A stretch of 64,000 bases of DNA from Modestobacter italicus (GTDB taxonomy: Bacteria > Actinomycetota > Actinomycetes > Mycobacteriales > Geodermatophilaceae): contig NZ_JABGCJ010000001.1 of NCBI RefSeq assembly GCF_019799965.1, positions 186,001 through 250,000 on the forward strand. Reading direction: 5' to 3'. This document shows, one piece after another, positions 23,545 through 33,344 of the stretch. Each line of letters starts with the position of its first letter. Within the stretch, counting starts at the first letter, position 1. The position numbers were made by a program, and so were the translations under genes. The notes under the pieces were generated by a model. That model worked only from the letters and a program-made list of their open reading frames with translations, did no database searches and had not been told where the DNA came from.

Positions 23545-24912
23545 GTGCCCACCGCGCTGCTCTGGTTCCGCCGAGACCTGCGCCTGGGTGACCACCCAGC
23601 ACTCCTCGCTGCCGTCGACGCCGCCGGGCCCGGGGGCAGCGTCGTCCCGGTCTTCGTCTTCGACGACCGGCTGTACGGACCCTCGGGGCAGCCACGGCGG
23701 CGGTTCCTGCTCGACTGCCTGGCCGAGCTGGACGCCTCGACCGGCGGTGCCCTGGTGACCCGCACCGGCGACCCGGCCGTCGTCCTCCCCCGGCTGGCCG
23801 CCGAGCTGGACGCCGCCGGCGTGCACGTCACCGCCGACGCCGGCCCGTACGGACGGCAGCGCGACCAGGCGGTGGAGCGGGCGCTGGGCGACGTCCCGCT
23901 GGTGCGCACCGGTTCGCCGTACGCGGTCGCGCCCGGCCGCGTGGTCAAGCGCGACGGCACGCCGTTCCAGGTGTTCACCCCGTTCGCCCGGGCCTGGCGG
24001 GAGCACGGCTGGCACTCCCCCGCCGTCCGCCCGGACGCCGTCCCGTGGCAGCACGGTGTGCGCTCCGACGACCTCCCGCCGCGACCGGACCTGGGCGACG
24101 TGCAGTTGCCCCCGGCCGGGGAGGCGGCGGCGCTGGCGGCCTGGCACCGGTTCCGCGACGAGCGGCTGCTCGGCTACGACGAGGGCCGCAACACCCCGGG
24201 CACGAACGGGACGAGCCGGTTGTCGGCCTACCTGAAGTACGGCTGCATCCACCCGCGCACCCTGCTGGCCGACCTGGCTGCCGAGCAGGGCTCGGAGTCG
24301 GTGCGCCGCTACACCGACGAGCTGGCCTGGCGCGACTTCTACGCCGACGTCCTCTGGCACCGCCCGGAGTCGGCCCGTGTGTACCTCAAGCCCGAGCTGC
24401 AGGGCATGGGCTACGACACCGGGCCGGACGCCGAGGAGCTGGTGCGCGCGTGGCAGACCGGCCGCACCGGCTTCCCGATCGTGGACGCCGGGATGCGGCA
24501 GCTGCTCGGCGAGGCCTACGTGCACAACCGGGTGCGGATGATCGTCGCCTCGTTCCTGGTCAAGGACCTGCACCAGGAGTGGACGCTGGGCGCGAGGTGG
24601 TTCATGCAGCACCTGGTCGACGGCGACCTGGCCAGCAACAATCACGGGTGGCAGTGGGTCGCCGGCACCGGCACCGACGCCTCGCCGTACTACCGGGTGT
24701 TCAACCCGGTCACCCAGGGCAAGAAGTTCGACCCGGACGGCACCTACGTGAAGCGCTGGGTGCCCGAGCTGCGCGACCTCGACCCGAAGCACGTGCACGA
24801 GCCGTGGACGGCGCCCGGCGGCGTCCCGGCCGGCTACCCCGAGCCGGTCGTCGACCACGCCCACGAGCGCCAGGTGTCCCTGGACCGCTACGCCGCCGTC
24901 CGCACTCGCTGA
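23545..24912 (+). CDS. phr: Deoxyribodipyrimidine photolyase
   Basis: 455 residues. N-terminal antenna domain: ALLWFRRDLRLGDHPALLAA. C-terminal FAD domain: GTSRLSAYLKYGCIHPRTLL, WRDFYADVLW, FPIVDAGMRQLLGEAYVHNR, MQHLVDGDLASNNHGWQWVA and FNPVTQGKKFDPDGTYVKRW, all class I CPD photolyase marks. Uses blue light to split cyclobutane dimers. The GTG start overlaps no other gene. Together with the Nei gene it makes a local DNA-repair pair; the palindrome at 24938 separates them. Confidence 0.95.
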   Translation: MPTALLWFRRDLRLGDHPALLAAVDAAGPGGSVVPVFVFDDRLYGPSGQPRRRFLLDCLAELDASTGGALVTRTGDPAVVLPRLAAELDAAGVHVTADAGPYGRQRDQAVERALGDVPLVRTGSPYAVAPGRVVKRDGTPFQVFTPFARAWREHGWHSPAVRPDAVPWQHGVRSDDLPPRPDLGDVQLPPAGEAAALAAWHRFRDERLLGYDEGRNTPGTNGTSRLSAYLKYGCIHPRTLLADLAAEQGSESVRRYTDELAWRDFYADVLWHRPESARVYLKPELQGMGYDTGPDAEELVRAWQTGRTGFPIVDAGMRQLLGEAYVHNRVRMIVASFLVKDLHQEWTLGARWFMQHLVDGDLASNNHGWQWVAGTGTDASPYYRVFNPVTQGKKFDPDGTYVKRWVPELRDLDPKHVHEPWTAPGGVPAGYPEPVVDHAHERQVSLDRYAAVRTR

Positions 24913-24937
24913 CCCGCGGCCCTCTCGGCCCGCCGCC

Positions 24938-24983
24938 ACCGCCGGGACCGGCCATGTTGGCCAACATGGCCGGTCCCGGCGGT
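24938..24983. repeat. 46-bp perfect palindrome between phr and nei
   Basis: Left half ACCGCCGGGACCGGCCATGTTGG (24938-24960, shown here as ACCGCCGGGACC + GGCCATGTTGG) is followed without any gap by its exact complement to 24983. A perfect arm of 23 bases is longer than the other hairpins here. It could act as terminator for phr or as a cruciform/protein site. Confidence 0.8.
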
Positions 24984-25061
24984 ACGGGGTGTCGGCTGGG
25001 TCACCTGGCTCGTCGTGGCGAACAGGGGTGGCACGGGCGAAGCTGGACGGCGTGAACGTCG

Positions 25062-25868
25062 GTGCCTGAGGGCCACACCCTGTTCCGGCTGGCCCGCGAA
25101 CAGCAGTCTGCGTTCGCCGGCCGCGAGGTGCACGTGACCAGCCCGCAGGGCCGCTTCGCCGGGCAGGCCGAGCTGCTCGACGGCCGGGTGCTCGACGAGG
25201 TCACCTCCTACGGCAAGCACCTGTTCGCCTTCTTCGGCCCGGACGTCGTCCACGTCCACCTGGGCCTCTACGGGAAGTTCACCTCCGGCACCGGGCTGCC
25301 GCCCGAGCCGCGCGGGGCGCTGCGGATGCGCTGGGAGGGCCCGGGTGAGGACGGCGAGGGTGTGTGGACCGACCTGCGCGGCGCCACCGCCTGCGACCTG
25401 ATCACCGACGGCGAGGTGCAGCTGATCCTCGACCGGCTGGGCCCCGACCCGCTGCGCCGGTCGGACCCCGCGAAGGCGTTCGCCCGCATCTCCCGCAGCC
25501 GGGTGCCGATCGGCGCGCTGCTGATGGACCAGGCCGTGCTCGCCGGGGTGGGCAACGTCTACCGCGCGGAGATCCTGTTCCGGCAGCGGATGAGCCCGTT
25601 CCGGCCGGGCAGGGCCGTCACCGCGGAGGAGTGGACGGCGATGTGGGCCGACCTGGTCGTGCTGATGCGAGCCGGGGTGAAGGCCGGCCGGATCGTCACC
25701 ACCGAGCGCGCCGACCGGGAGCGCCGGCGCGGCCCGGCGCTCCGGGAGGACGCGCACTACGTCTACCGGCGCGCCGGGCTGCCCTGCCGGATCTGCGGCA
25801 CCGAGGTGCGCACCGAGGTCATGGTCGGCCGCAACCTCTTCTGGTGCCCCACCTGCCAGGCGGTCTAG
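25062..25868 (+). CDS. nei: Fpg/Nei-family DNA glycosylase (endonuclease VIII type)
   Basis: 268 residues. After Met the catalytic start PEGHTLFRLAREQQ (Pro1, Glu2) matches Nei/Nei2. The helix-2-turn-helix region is VLAGVGNVYRAEILFRQRMS. The C-terminal zinc finger is CRICGTEV then CPTCQ. It removes oxidised bases and nicks by beta/delta elimination. GTG start at 25062. The stop overlaps the opposite monooxygenase gene by four bases (CTAG). Confidence 0.93.
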   Translation: MPEGHTLFRLAREQQSAFAGREVHVTSPQGRFAGQAELLDGRVLDEVTSYGKHLFAFFGPDVVHVHLGLYGKFTSGTGLPPEPRGALRMRWEGPGEDGEGVWTDLRGATACDLITDGEVQLILDRLGPDPLRRSDPAKAFARISRSRVPIGALLMDQAVLAGVGNVYRAEILFRQRMSPFRPGRAVTAEEWTAMWADLVVLMRAGVKAGRIVTTERADRERRRGPALREDAHYVYRRAGLPCRICGTEVRTEVMVGRNLFWCPTCQAV

Positions 25869-26173
25869 AGGGCGCCCTTGGTCTCGTCGCCGGCGGGCAC
25901 GGCCTGCAGCAGTCGGACGCCGATCGGCTCGGTCAGGTCGTCCTTGACGCTCTCGGACAGCTGGTTGAACGTCTCCCCGGCGCCGTGGGTTTTGACGTCG
26001 TCCTGGGTGGCCCAGCGCTCGATCATCACGAAGCCGTAGCCGTCCTCGTGCAGGGCGTAGAGCTCGCAGCCGGGCTCCTCGTGCACCTTGGGGATCGCCG
26101 CGGTGAACGCCTCGCGGACGGCGTCGGCCCGACCGGGCTTCGGCGAGATGGTGGCGACGATGGTGATGGACAC
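25865..26173 (-). CDS. ABM-type antibiotic-biosynthesis monooxygenase-like protein
   Basis: 102 residues of a dimeric ferredoxin-like fold: SITIVATISPKPGRADAVRE, then PGCELYALHEDGYGFVMIER, then HGAGETFNQLSESVKDDL. Matches putative quinol monooxygenase YgiN-like proteins; no cofactor is needed in this family. GTG start at 26173; convergent with nei with overlapping stops; divergent from the ferredoxin reductase gene. Confidence 0.88.
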   Translation of the reverse strand: MSITIVATISPKPGRADAVREAFTAAIPKVHEEPGCELYALHEDGYGFVMIERWATQDDVKTHGAGETFNQLSESVKDDLTEPIGVRLLQAVPAGDETKGAL

Positions 26174-26254
26174 GCAGGGCTCCTCAACGGTGACCGGGCA
26201 CGGCCGCCCGGGTTCACCCTGGCGCCTACCCGCCATCGGGACGACGATGCGGGC

Positions 26255-27637
26255 GTGGCCCAACCCACAGTCCCCGGACTCCCGCTGCGGGTGGCAGTCG
26301 TCGGCGCCGGGCCGGCGGGCATCTACGCCGCCGACGCCCTGGCCGGGCAGGACGACGTCCCGGTCGCCGTCGACCTGATCGACCGGCTGCCCACCCCGTT
26401 CGGTCTGGTCCGGCACGGGATCGCGCCCGACCACCTGAAGATGCGCGCGCTGCGCGAGACGCTGCACCACACCCTGGACCACGAGCGGGTGCGCTTCGTC
26501 GGCAACGTGGAGATCGGCACCGACCTGTCGCTGGCGGAACTGCGCGCCCACGTCGACGTCGTCGTCTACACCTACGGCGCGGCCGGTGACCGCGCGCTGG
26601 GCGTCCCCGGTGAGGAGCTGCCCGGCAGCCTGGCCGCCACGGACGTCGTGGCCTGGTACTGCGGGCACCCCGACGCCGACCGGGCGAAGGTGGAGGAGCT
26701 GGTCGCCCGGGCCCGGGACGTGGTGGTCGTCGGGGTGGGCAACGTCGCCCTCGACGTGGCCCGGGTGCTGGCCCGCTCCCCCGCCGAGCTGCACCCCACC
26801 GACATGCCGCACCACGTGCTCGACACCCTGGCCGCCGCACCCGTCGAGCGGATCACCGTGCTCGGCCGCCGCGGGCCGGCGCAGGCCAGCTTCACCACCC
26901 AGGAGCTGCGCGAGCTCGGGCACCTGGCCGCTGCGACCGTGCTGGTCGACCCGGCCGACCTGACCGACGCCGGGGACGCGGCCCTGGCCGCCGAGGACCG
27001 GCACGTCGCCCGCAACCTCGCCGCACTGGCCGACTACGCCGGTCACGAGGCCGCGCCGGGCACGGTGAGCGTGCGACTGCGCTTCCACGCCCGCCCGGTG
27101 CGGCTGCTGGGCGCCGACCGGGTCACCGGGGTGGAGGTGGAGCGGACGACGGTGGACGCCGACGGCCGGGCGGTGGGCACCGGGGAGCTCGACGTCGTCC
27201 CGGCCGACCTGGTGGTGCGCTCGGTCGGCTACCGCGGGCACCCGCTGCCCGGCCTGCCGCTGGACGGCGGCACCGTGCCCCACGACGCCGGCCGGGTGCT
27301 CCGGGACGGCGAGGTCAGCCGGGGCGAGTACGTGGCCGGGTGGATCAAGCGGGGACCGACCGGCGTCGTCGGCACCAACAAGCACGACGCACGGGAGACG
27401 GTCGCCTCGCTGCTGGCCGACGTGGCGTCCGGGGTGCTGCGCCCCCGCGGGGACGAGGACTGGGTCGACACCCTGCTCGCCCGCGGCGGACACCCGGTAC
27501 TGCTGGCCGACTGGCGGGCGATCGACGCCGCCGAGATCGCCCTCGGTGCCGTGCACGGCCGGGCCCGGACCACCATCCACGACCGGCAGCAGCTGCTGGA
27601 TGCCGTCCGGGCGGCCGCGGCGGCGCGGGAGGGCTGA
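26255..27637 (+). CDS. FprA-type ferredoxin/adrenodoxin NADP reductase
   Basis: 460 residues. FAD loop VAVVGAGPAGIYAADALAG, then DLIDRLPTPFGLVRHGIAPD as in FprA and adrenodoxin reductase. NADPH loop VVVGVGNVALDVARVLARSP, then ITVLGRRGPAQASFTTQELR. C-terminal FAD contact GWIKRGPTGVVGTNKHDA. Transfers electrons between NADPH and ferredoxin, often for P450s. GTG start at 26255; an aminotransferase follows 35 bases later. Confidence 0.94.
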   Translation: MAQPTVPGLPLRVAVVGAGPAGIYAADALAGQDDVPVAVDLIDRLPTPFGLVRHGIAPDHLKMRALRETLHHTLDHERVRFVGNVEIGTDLSLAELRAHVDVVVYTYGAAGDRALGVPGEELPGSLAATDVVAWYCGHPDADRAKVEELVARARDVVVVGVGNVALDVARVLARSPAELHPTDMPHHVLDTLAAAPVERITVLGRRGPAQASFTTQELRELGHLAAATVLVDPADLTDAGDAALAAEDRHVARNLAALADYAGHEAAPGTVSVRLRFHARPVRLLGADRVTGVEVERTTVDADGRAVGTGELDVVPADLVVRSVGYRGHPLPGLPLDGGTVPHDAGRVLRDGEVSRGEYVAGWIKRGPTGVVGTNKHDARETVASLLADVASGVLRPRGDEDWVDTLLARGGHPVLLADWRAIDAAEIALGAVHGRARTTIHDRQQLLDAVRAAAAAREG

Positions 27638-27671
27638 GCCCCGGGTGGCGCGGTACGGCAGACTCGGTCTG

Positions 27672-28802
27672 GTGACCGGCTCAGCGCAGACCTCGCCCGC
27701 CACCACGATGATCTCCTTCGCCCGCGGCGCCCCGTCGACCGACATCGTCGACGTCGAGGGCCTCAAGCAGGCCGCCGTCGCCGCGTTCGACGCCGACCCG
27801 GCCGGCCTCACCGGCTACGGGACGGCGGTGGGCTACGTGCCGCTGCGCCAGTGGATCGCGGAGAAGCACGGGGTGCCGGTCGACCACGTGCTGGTCACCA
27901 ACGGCTCCATGCAGGCCGACGCCTTCCTCTTCGACGAGCTGGCCACACCCGGCGCGGCCGTCATCACCGAGCGCCCCACCTACGACCGCACCCTGCTCGG
28001 CCTGCGCAACCGCGGCGCCGACGTGCACCTGGTGACGCTGGAGGAGGACGGCATCGCCGTCGACGAGGTCGCCGCCCTGCTGGACGGCGGACTTCGGCCG
28101 ACGCTGGCGCACGTGATCCCGAACTTCCAGAACCCGGCGGGCTACACGCTGTCGCTGGCCAAGCGGCACCGGCTGCTGGAGCTGGCCCGGGAGCACGGCT
28201 TCGTGCTCTTCGAGGACGACCCCTACGTCGACATCCGGTTCAGCGGCGAGCAGCTGCCGCGGATGCTGGAGCTCGACGGCGGGGCCGACAGCGAGCACGT
28301 CGTCTACGCCTCGTCGTTCTCCAAGACGGTGTGCCCGGGCATCCGGGTCGGTTACCTGGTGGGGCCGCCGGCGTTGATCAAGCGCATCCAGGTGCGGGCC
28401 ACCAACACCTACATCGCGCCGAACATGGTCGCCCAGGGCACCGTCTACCAGTACCTGCGCGGCGAGCGGTTCCCCGCGGCGCTGGAGCGGGTGAAGTCGG
28501 CGCTGGCCGAGCGGGTCGGGCTGCTGGACGACGCGCTGCGCGAGCACCTGCCGCGGGCGACGTTCCGCCGTCCCGAGGGTGGCTACTTCCTGTGGGTATC
28601 GCTGCCCGAGGACGAAGGGCACGACGTCGCCCGGATCACCGCCGAGGCCGCCGCCCGGGGCGTCGCGATCGTGCCGGGCACCGACTTCCTGCTCGAGGGC
28701 GGGCACAACAGCTTCCGGCTGGCCTACTCCGCGGTGCAGCCCGGCGACGTCGACGAGGGCGTCCGCCGGCTGGCCGCTGCGATCGAGGCCGCCCGCCCCT
28801 GA
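27672..28802 (+). CDS. PLP-dependent class I/II aminotransferase (2-aminoadipate/MocR-like domain)
   Basis: 376 residues. MISFARGAPSTDIVDVEGLK, YGTAVGYVPLRQWIAEKHGV, VLVTNGSMQADAFLFDEL, then ERPTYDRTLLGLRNRGADVH. The PLP lysine is in YASSFSKTVCPGIRVGYLVG, with IPNFQNPAGYTLS and LFEDDPYVDIRFSGE around the cofactor. It is like LysN/2-aminoadipate transaminase-type enzymes without an HTH. Substrate unknown. GTG start. Confidence 0.9.
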   Translation: MTGSAQTSPATTMISFARGAPSTDIVDVEGLKQAAVAAFDADPAGLTGYGTAVGYVPLRQWIAEKHGVPVDHVLVTNGSMQADAFLFDELATPGAAVITERPTYDRTLLGLRNRGADVHLVTLEEDGIAVDEVAALLDGGLRPTLAHVIPNFQNPAGYTLSLAKRHRLLELAREHGFVLFEDDPYVDIRFSGEQLPRMLELDGGADSEHVVYASSFSKTVCPGIRVGYLVGPPALIKRIQVRATNTYIAPNMVAQGTVYQYLRGERFPAALERVKSALAERVGLLDDALREHLPRATFRRPEGGYFLWVSLPEDEGHDVARITAEAAARGVAIVPGTDFLLEGGHNSFRLAYSAVQPGDVDEGVRRLAAAIEAARP

Positions 28803-28811
28803 GCAATCTGT

Positions 28812-28848
28812 GCTGACGGCGGGCCCCGGCGCGGGACCCGCCGTCAGC
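28812..28848. terminator. Bidirectional hairpin between aminotransferase and DinB genes
   Basis: GCTGACGGCGGG and CCCGCCGTCAGC form a 12-bp perfect stem around a 13-base loop. It starts 10 bases after the aminotransferase stop, and its right arm includes the opposite DinB stop codon. Confidence 0.75.
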
Positions 28849-29317
28849 CGCGCAGCAGCTGTTCCCGCAGTATGTCGGCGTGCCCGCAGTGCTGGGCCAG
28901 TTCCCGCAGCACGTGCAGGTAGACCCAGCGCAGCGGCAGCGGGCCACGGCGGTTGCCGTGCACCAGGTCGTCCAGGCCGAGCCCGGCCACCGCGCGGCGG
29001 GAGGACTCGCAGGCCTCGGCGTGCGCCCGCTGGACGCTCGCCACGGTGTCGCCGTCATCCAGGTCGAAGGACTCGTCGGGGCCGGCCGGGATGCCGATCT
29101 CGGCACGGGACCGACCGGTCACGGCCTCGTCGAACCAGACCCGCTCCACGAACGTGGCGTGCTTGACCAGGCCCAGCAACGTGGTCTTGGAGGCGACCAG
29201 CGAACGACGCGCCTGCTCCTCGGTGAGGTCGTCCAGGCAGGCGTTCAGCAGGTCGCGGTGCTGGTCGAGGAAGGCGTCGAACTGCGCTCTCAGCGGTAGG
29301 GCGATCCAGTCGTCCAT
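28844..29317 (-). CDS. DinB-family (DUF664) putative metal enzyme
   Basis: 157 residues. LVKHATFVERVWFDEAVTG and YLHVLRELAQHCGHADILRE give the His residues (H48-like, H-x3-H) of the DinB four-helix bundle. Members are bacillithiol/mycothiol transferases or of unknown role. ATG 29317 is used; GTG 29341 adds eight residues. Convergent with the aminotransferase. Confidence 0.85.
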   Translation of the reverse strand: MDDWIALPLRAQFDAFLDQHRDLLNACLDDLTEEQARRSLVASKTTLLGLVKHATFVERVWFDEAVTGRSRAEIGIPAGPDESFDLDDGDTVASVQRAHAEACESSRRAVAGLGLDDLVHGNRRGPLPLRWVYLHVLRELAQHCGHADILREQLLRG

Positions 29318-29408
29318 CGACGTCGTCGCGGGGCGTGGCACGAGTGGATCATGGCATCCGCGGCTGGCGGCCCTGACCCGGCAGGGCGCCCCCCAGGGGT
29401 TTCAGGAA

Positions 29409-29447
29409 GCTGGTGCTCTGCTGCCCCACAGGCAGCAGAGCACCAGC
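29409..29447. terminator. 17-bp perfect hairpin after PEP carboxylase
   Basis: GCTGGTGCTCTGCTGCC, loop CCACA and the exact complement form a long hairpin 29 bases downstream of the ppc stop (minus strand). Its arm is A/T-richer than the genome norm. Likely terminator. Confidence 0.85.
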
Positions 29448-29476
29448 GTGGCCGACCCCCGGGTGCGGGCCCGGCC

Positions 29477-32266
29477 TCAGCCGGAGTTGCGCAGGGCGGT
29501 GGCGACGCCGTTGACCGACAGCTGGATGCAGCGGCGCACCAGCTCGTCGTCGTCCCCACCGCGGCGGCGGCGCAGCATCTCCACCTGCAGGTGGTGCAGC
29601 GGCTCCAGGTAGGGGAACCGGTTGCGGATCGACCGGACCAGGCTGGGGTTGTCGGCCAGCAGGTGGTCGTCACCGGTGACCGCCAGCAGCATCCGCACCG
29701 ACCGCTCGTGCTCGGCGACGATCTGGCTGAACACCCGCTCGCGCAGCTCGGGGTCGGGCACCAGCTCGGCGTAGCGGGCGCCCAGCTCCAGGTCGGTCTT
29801 GGCGAGCACCATGCCCATGTTGGACAGCACGGTGCGGAAGAACGGCCACCGCCGGTGCAGGTCCTGCAGCTGGGCCAGCCGCTCCGGCGAGCCGTCCACC
29901 CACGACTCCAGGGCCGACCCGGTGCCGTACCAGCCCGGCAGCATGATGCGGGCCTGCGACCAGCTGAACACCCACGGGATCGCCCGCAGGTCGGTGATCT
30001 TGTCCCCGGCCTTGCGGGACGGCGGTCGGCTGCCGATGTTGAGCTCGGCCAGCTCCCGCACCGGGGTGGCGGCGCGGAACCACTCGACGAAGCCGGGCGT
30101 CTCGTGCACCAGCGCGCTGTAGGCCGAGCGGGCCCGGGCGGCCAGGTCGTCGAAGAGCGCGTAGGTCTGCTCGGCGTCGTCGGCCAGGCCCTCGGTGTCG
30201 ATCAGCGTCGACTCCAGGGTCGCGGCGACCAGCGCCTCCAGGTTGCGGCGGGCGAGGTCGGGGGTGGAGTACTTGGCCGCGATCACCTCCCCCTGCTCGG
30301 TGATCCGCAGCGCGCCGGCCACCGAACCGGGCGGCTGGGCCTTGATCGCCTCGTAGCTGGGGCCACCGCCCCGGCCGACCGTGCCGCCCCGGCCGTGGAA
30401 CAGCCGCAGCCGGATGCCGTGCGCCCGGGCGACCTCGACCAGCGCCAGCTCGGCCCGGTAGAGCGCCCAGTTGGCGGCCAGGTAGCCGCCGTCCTTGTTG
30501 CTGTCGGAGTAGCCGAGCATGACCTCCTGGAGGTCGCCCTTGTTGGTCACCAGCGCCCGGTACAGCGGCTGCGCGAGCATCGCCTGCAGCGTCGCGCCGG
30601 CGGCCTGCAGGTCGTCGATCGTCTCGAACAGCGGGGAGATGTTGATCGTGCAGCGCGGTCCGTCGGCGCCGTCCGGGTCGAGCAGGCCGACCTCCTTGAG
30701 CAGCACGGCGACCTCGAGCACGTCGCTGACCGACTCGCACATGCTGATCACGTAGTTCGGGATCGCCCGCGGGCCCAGCAGCCGCACCTGCTCGGCGGCG
30801 GCGACCAGCAGGTCGAGCTCGCCGCGGGCGAGCTCGGAGAGCTCGGCGTCGGCGCGCACCAGCGGCCGGCGCAGCCGCAGCTCGCCGGTGAGCAGCTCGA
30901 CCCGGCCGGCCTCGTCCAGGCCGGCGTAGTCGTCGCACACGCCGGCCCAGGCCAGCAGTTCGGCCAGCACCTCCTCGTGCACGGCGGAGTTCTGCCGCAT
31001 GTCCAGCCCGCAGAGGTGGAACCCGAACACCTCGACGGCGTCCCGCAGCCGGGCCAGCCGGTCGTCGGCGAGCGCGCCCGCGCCGTGGCTGCGCAGCGAC
31101 ACGTCGACCGTGCCGAGGTCGGCGATCAGCTCCTCGGGTGCGGTATAGGGCGGGAGGGCGGCGTCGGGCTGCTCGCCGGGCACCGAGCCGAGCACCTGCT
31201 GGGCGGTGGCGGCCAGCCGCCGGTACATCCCGCGCAGCGCCTGCCGGTAGGGCTCGTCGGCGCGGAACACCGAGTCGTCCTGCGCGGCCTGGGCCAGCGC
31301 GTAGAGCTCCGGCGTCGGGGTGACCAGCCGGTCGGACATCGACAGCTCGTCGGCCAGGCAGACCAGCTCGGCCAGGTGGTGGCCCAGCGCGGTCTCCGCC
31401 TGCCGGGTGGTGGCCCGGCGGACGGCGTCGGCGGTGACGAACGGGTTGCCGTCCCGGTCACCGCCGATCCAGGAGCCCGGCTGCAGCAGCGGGGTGCCGA
31501 GCAGGTCGGCGTCGGGCCACCGCTCCTGCAGCGCCTGCCGCAGCTCGGTGTTGATCGCCGGGACGACCTGGAACAGCGAGAGGTCGTAGTAGCGCAGCGC
31601 CTCGTCGATCTCGTCGGCCAGCCGCAGCCGGCTCAGCCGCAGCAGCGCGGTCTGCCAGAGGGTGAGCACCTCACGCCACAGTCGCGCCGACCAGGCCGGG
31701 TCGTCGGCGTCACGGTTGCGGATGAGCTCGCTGACCTGGCGCTGGACCTGGGAGACGGTGCGCCGCCGGGTCTCGGTCGGGTGCGCGGTGACCACCGGTA
31801 CGACGAGGGCGCCGGACAGCTCGCGGGCCACCGTGTCGCCGTCCAGCCCGGCGCCGTCCAGCAGGTCGAGGGTGGCCGCGAGGCTGCCCTTCTGCGGCGG
31901 CGAGCCCTCCCGGCGGTGGTGCCGGCGGCGGCGCTCGTGGTGCACGTCCTCGGCGATGTTGGCCAGCAGCGAGAAGTGGCTGAACGCCCGCACGACGTGG
32001 TTGGCGCTGCGCGGGTCGAGGGCGGCCAGCCGCTGGGCGAGGTCGCCGCGCTCGGCCTCCGACCGCCGGATCCGGAAGGCCTCGACCCGGGTGGACTCGA
32101 CCAGTTCCAGCACCTCGGGGCCGGCCTGCTCGGCGATCACCTCGCCCAGGACCCGGCCCAGCAGGCGGATGTCCTCGCGCAGCGGGGCCTCGGCGGTGCG
32201 GTCGTCGGGCTCGGGCGGACCCCCGGCCGGACGCAGGTCGGCGACGTCGACAGTGGCTTCGGACAC
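29477..32266 (-). CDS. ppc: Phosphoenolpyruvate carboxylase
   Basis: 929 residues, full length. Catalytic His about 162 in [13 protein letters not shown]. Substrate motifs [20 protein letters not shown] and [18 protein letters not shown]. The C-terminal signature is [12 protein letters not shown], close to the family-ending NG. Carboxylates PEP to oxaloacetate for TCA-cycle replenishment; tetrameric, cytosolic. GTG start at 32266 reads [15 protein letters not shown]; a longer open frame upstream has no family similarity. Divergent from the SMP-30 gene, 55 bases away. Confidence 0.97.
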   Translation of the reverse strand: MSEATVDVADLRPAGGPPEPDDRTAEAPLREDIRLLGRVLGEVIAEQAGPEVLELVESTRVEAFRIRRSEAERGDLAQRLAALDPRSANHVVRAFSHFSLLANIAEDVHHERRRRHHRREGSPPQKGSLAATLDLLDGAGLDGDTVARELSGALVVPVVTAHPTETRRRTVSQVQRQVSELIRNRDADDPAWSARLWREVLTLWQTALLRLSRLRLADEIDEALRYYDLSLFQVVPAINTELRQALQERWPDADLLGTPLLQPGSWIGGDRDGNPFVTADAVRRATTRQAETALGHHLAELVCLADELSMSDRLVTPTPELYALAQAAQDDSVFRADEPYRQALRGMYRRLAATAQQVLGSVPGEQPDAALPPYTAPEELIADLGTVDVSLRSHGAGALADDRLARLRDAVEVFGFHLCGLDMRQNSAVHEEVLAELLAWAGVCDDYAGLDEAGRVELLTGELRLRRPLVRADAELSELARGELDLLVAAAEQVRLLGPRAIPNYVISMCESVSDVLEVAVLLKEVGLLDPDGADGPRCTINISPLFETIDDLQAAGATLQAMLAQPLYRALVTNKGDLQEVMLGYSDSNKDGGYLAANWALYRAELALVEVARAHGIRLRLFHGRGGTVGRGGGPSYEAIKAQPPGSVAGALRITEQGEVIAAKYSTPDLARRNLEALVAATLESTLIDTEGLADDAEQTYALFDDLAARARSAYSALVHETPGFVEWFRAATPVRELAELNIGSRPPSRKAGDKITDLRAIPWVFSWSQARIMLPGWYGTGSALESWVDGSPERLAQLQDLHRRWPFFRTVLSNMGMVLAKTDLELGARYAELVPDPELRERVFSQIVAEHERSVRMLLAVTGDDHLLADNPSLVRSIRNRFPYLEPLHHLQVEMLRRRRGGDDDELVRRCIQLSVNGVATALRNSG

Positions 32267-32321
32267 GCGCTGAGTATCGGTGGTCGGTGTGACGGCCCCG
32301 TGTACTGGGGAGGATGGCCCG

Positions 32322-33236
32322 GTGATCCGACTGCAGGCACAGCCCGCCAGCGCCGCCCCCGCCGAGCACGGTGAGGGCCCGATCTGGGACGCCGCCGCCG
32401 CCGAGCTGGTCTGGGTGGACATCACCGCCGGGCTGGTGCGCCGCGGCCGGGTGGACGGCGACGACGTCGTGGACGTGGCCGAGCACCGCGGCGGGGAGAC
32501 GGTGGGCTTCGCCGTCCCGGCCGCCGCCGGCGGGTGGCTGCTCGGCGCGGACGCCGGCGTGACCCGGCTGACCGCCGAGGGCGAGGCGCACGCGCTGATC
32601 CAGCTCACCGGTGAGGGCGGTGGCGCGACCGGCACCCGGATGAACGACGGCGCCTGCGACCGGGCCGGCCGCTTCTTCGGCGGCACGATGGCCTTCGACG
32701 AGCGCCCCGGCGCCGGCAGCCTCTACCGCCTCGACACCGACGGCACGGTCAGCACGGTGCTCGACGGGCTGACCATCTCCAACGGCCTGGGCTGGGCACC
32801 CGACGACCGCACCGTGTACCTGTCCGACTCCGGTGCCGCGACGGTCTGGGCGTTCGACTACGACCTGGACACCGGCACCTTCGGGGAGCGGCGGGTGCTG
32901 CTGGACCTCTCCGACGACCCGGACGGCGTCGCCGACGGCCTGGTCGTCGACGACGAGGGCTGCCTCTGGACCGCGCTGTGGGGCGGCGGCCAGGTGCGGC
33001 GGTGGTCGCCCACCGGCGAGCTGCTGGCCGTGGTCGAGGTCCCGGGCGTGGAGAACACCACCAGCTGCGCGCTCGTCGGCGACCTGCTGGTGATCAGCAC
33101 CTCGGTGCACGGGCTCGACGAGGAGGCCGCCGCCGCACAGCCCGACGCCGGCCGGCTGTTCACCGTGCGCACCGGGGTCACCGGCTCACCCGCGCACCCC
33201 TACCGCGGCCCGCTCGGCGCCCTCGCGCAGGTCTGA
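32322..33236 (+). CDS. SMP-30/gluconolactonase-family lactonase
   Basis: 304 residues forming a six-bladed propeller. Metal ligands are visible as Glu in [10 protein letters not shown], Asn in [18 protein letters not shown], Asn in [19 protein letters not shown] and the following Asp. Hydrolyses sugar lactones such as gluconolactone in family members; substrate here unknown. GTG start after GGGGAGGAT. Confidence 0.9.
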   Translation: MIRLQAQPASAAPAEHGEGPIWDAAAAELVWVDITAGLVRRGRVDGDDVVDVAEHRGGETVGFAVPAAAGGWLLGADAGVTRLTAEGEAHALIQLTGEGGGATGTRMNDGACDRAGRFFGGTMAFDERPGAGSLYRLDTDGTVSTVLDGLTISNGLGWAPDDRTVYLSDSGAATVWAFDYDLDTGTFGERRVLLDLSDDPDGVADGLVVDDEGCLWTALWGGGQVRRWSPTGELLAVVEVPGVENTTSCALVGDLLVISTSVHGLDEEAAAAQPDAGRLFTVRTGVTGSPAHPYRGPLGALAQV

Positions 33237-33271
33237 CCGCACCGCCGTCCGGCCGCCCGCGGTGGGCAGGG

Positions 33272-33333
33272 CCCCGGGATCAGCCGGGTCCCCGTGCACC
33301 GATGCTGGTGCAGGGGGACCCGGCTGATCGGGG
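33272..33333. terminator. Large bidirectional hairpin between SMP-30 and ABC permease genes
   Basis: GATCAGCCGGGTCCCC and GGGGACCCGGCTGATC pair from 33278 to 33329, continued by TGCACC/GGTGCA with one unpaired base between. CCCC/GGGG extends the outside across a small bulge. It lies between convergent genes. Confidence 0.85.
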
Positions 33334-33344
33334 ACAGCGGTGGG

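Noticed and set aside
23101-24939. 612-codon frame antisense to photolyase and GNAT genes
   Set aside because: No recognisable domain; the opposite strand encodes conserved proteins throughout.
29351-32374. 1007-codon open frame opposite PEP carboxylase
   Set aside because: A shadow of ppc: Gln/Val/Gly/Arg/His-rich low-information translation, antisense to a clearly conserved gene. High GC gives few stops.
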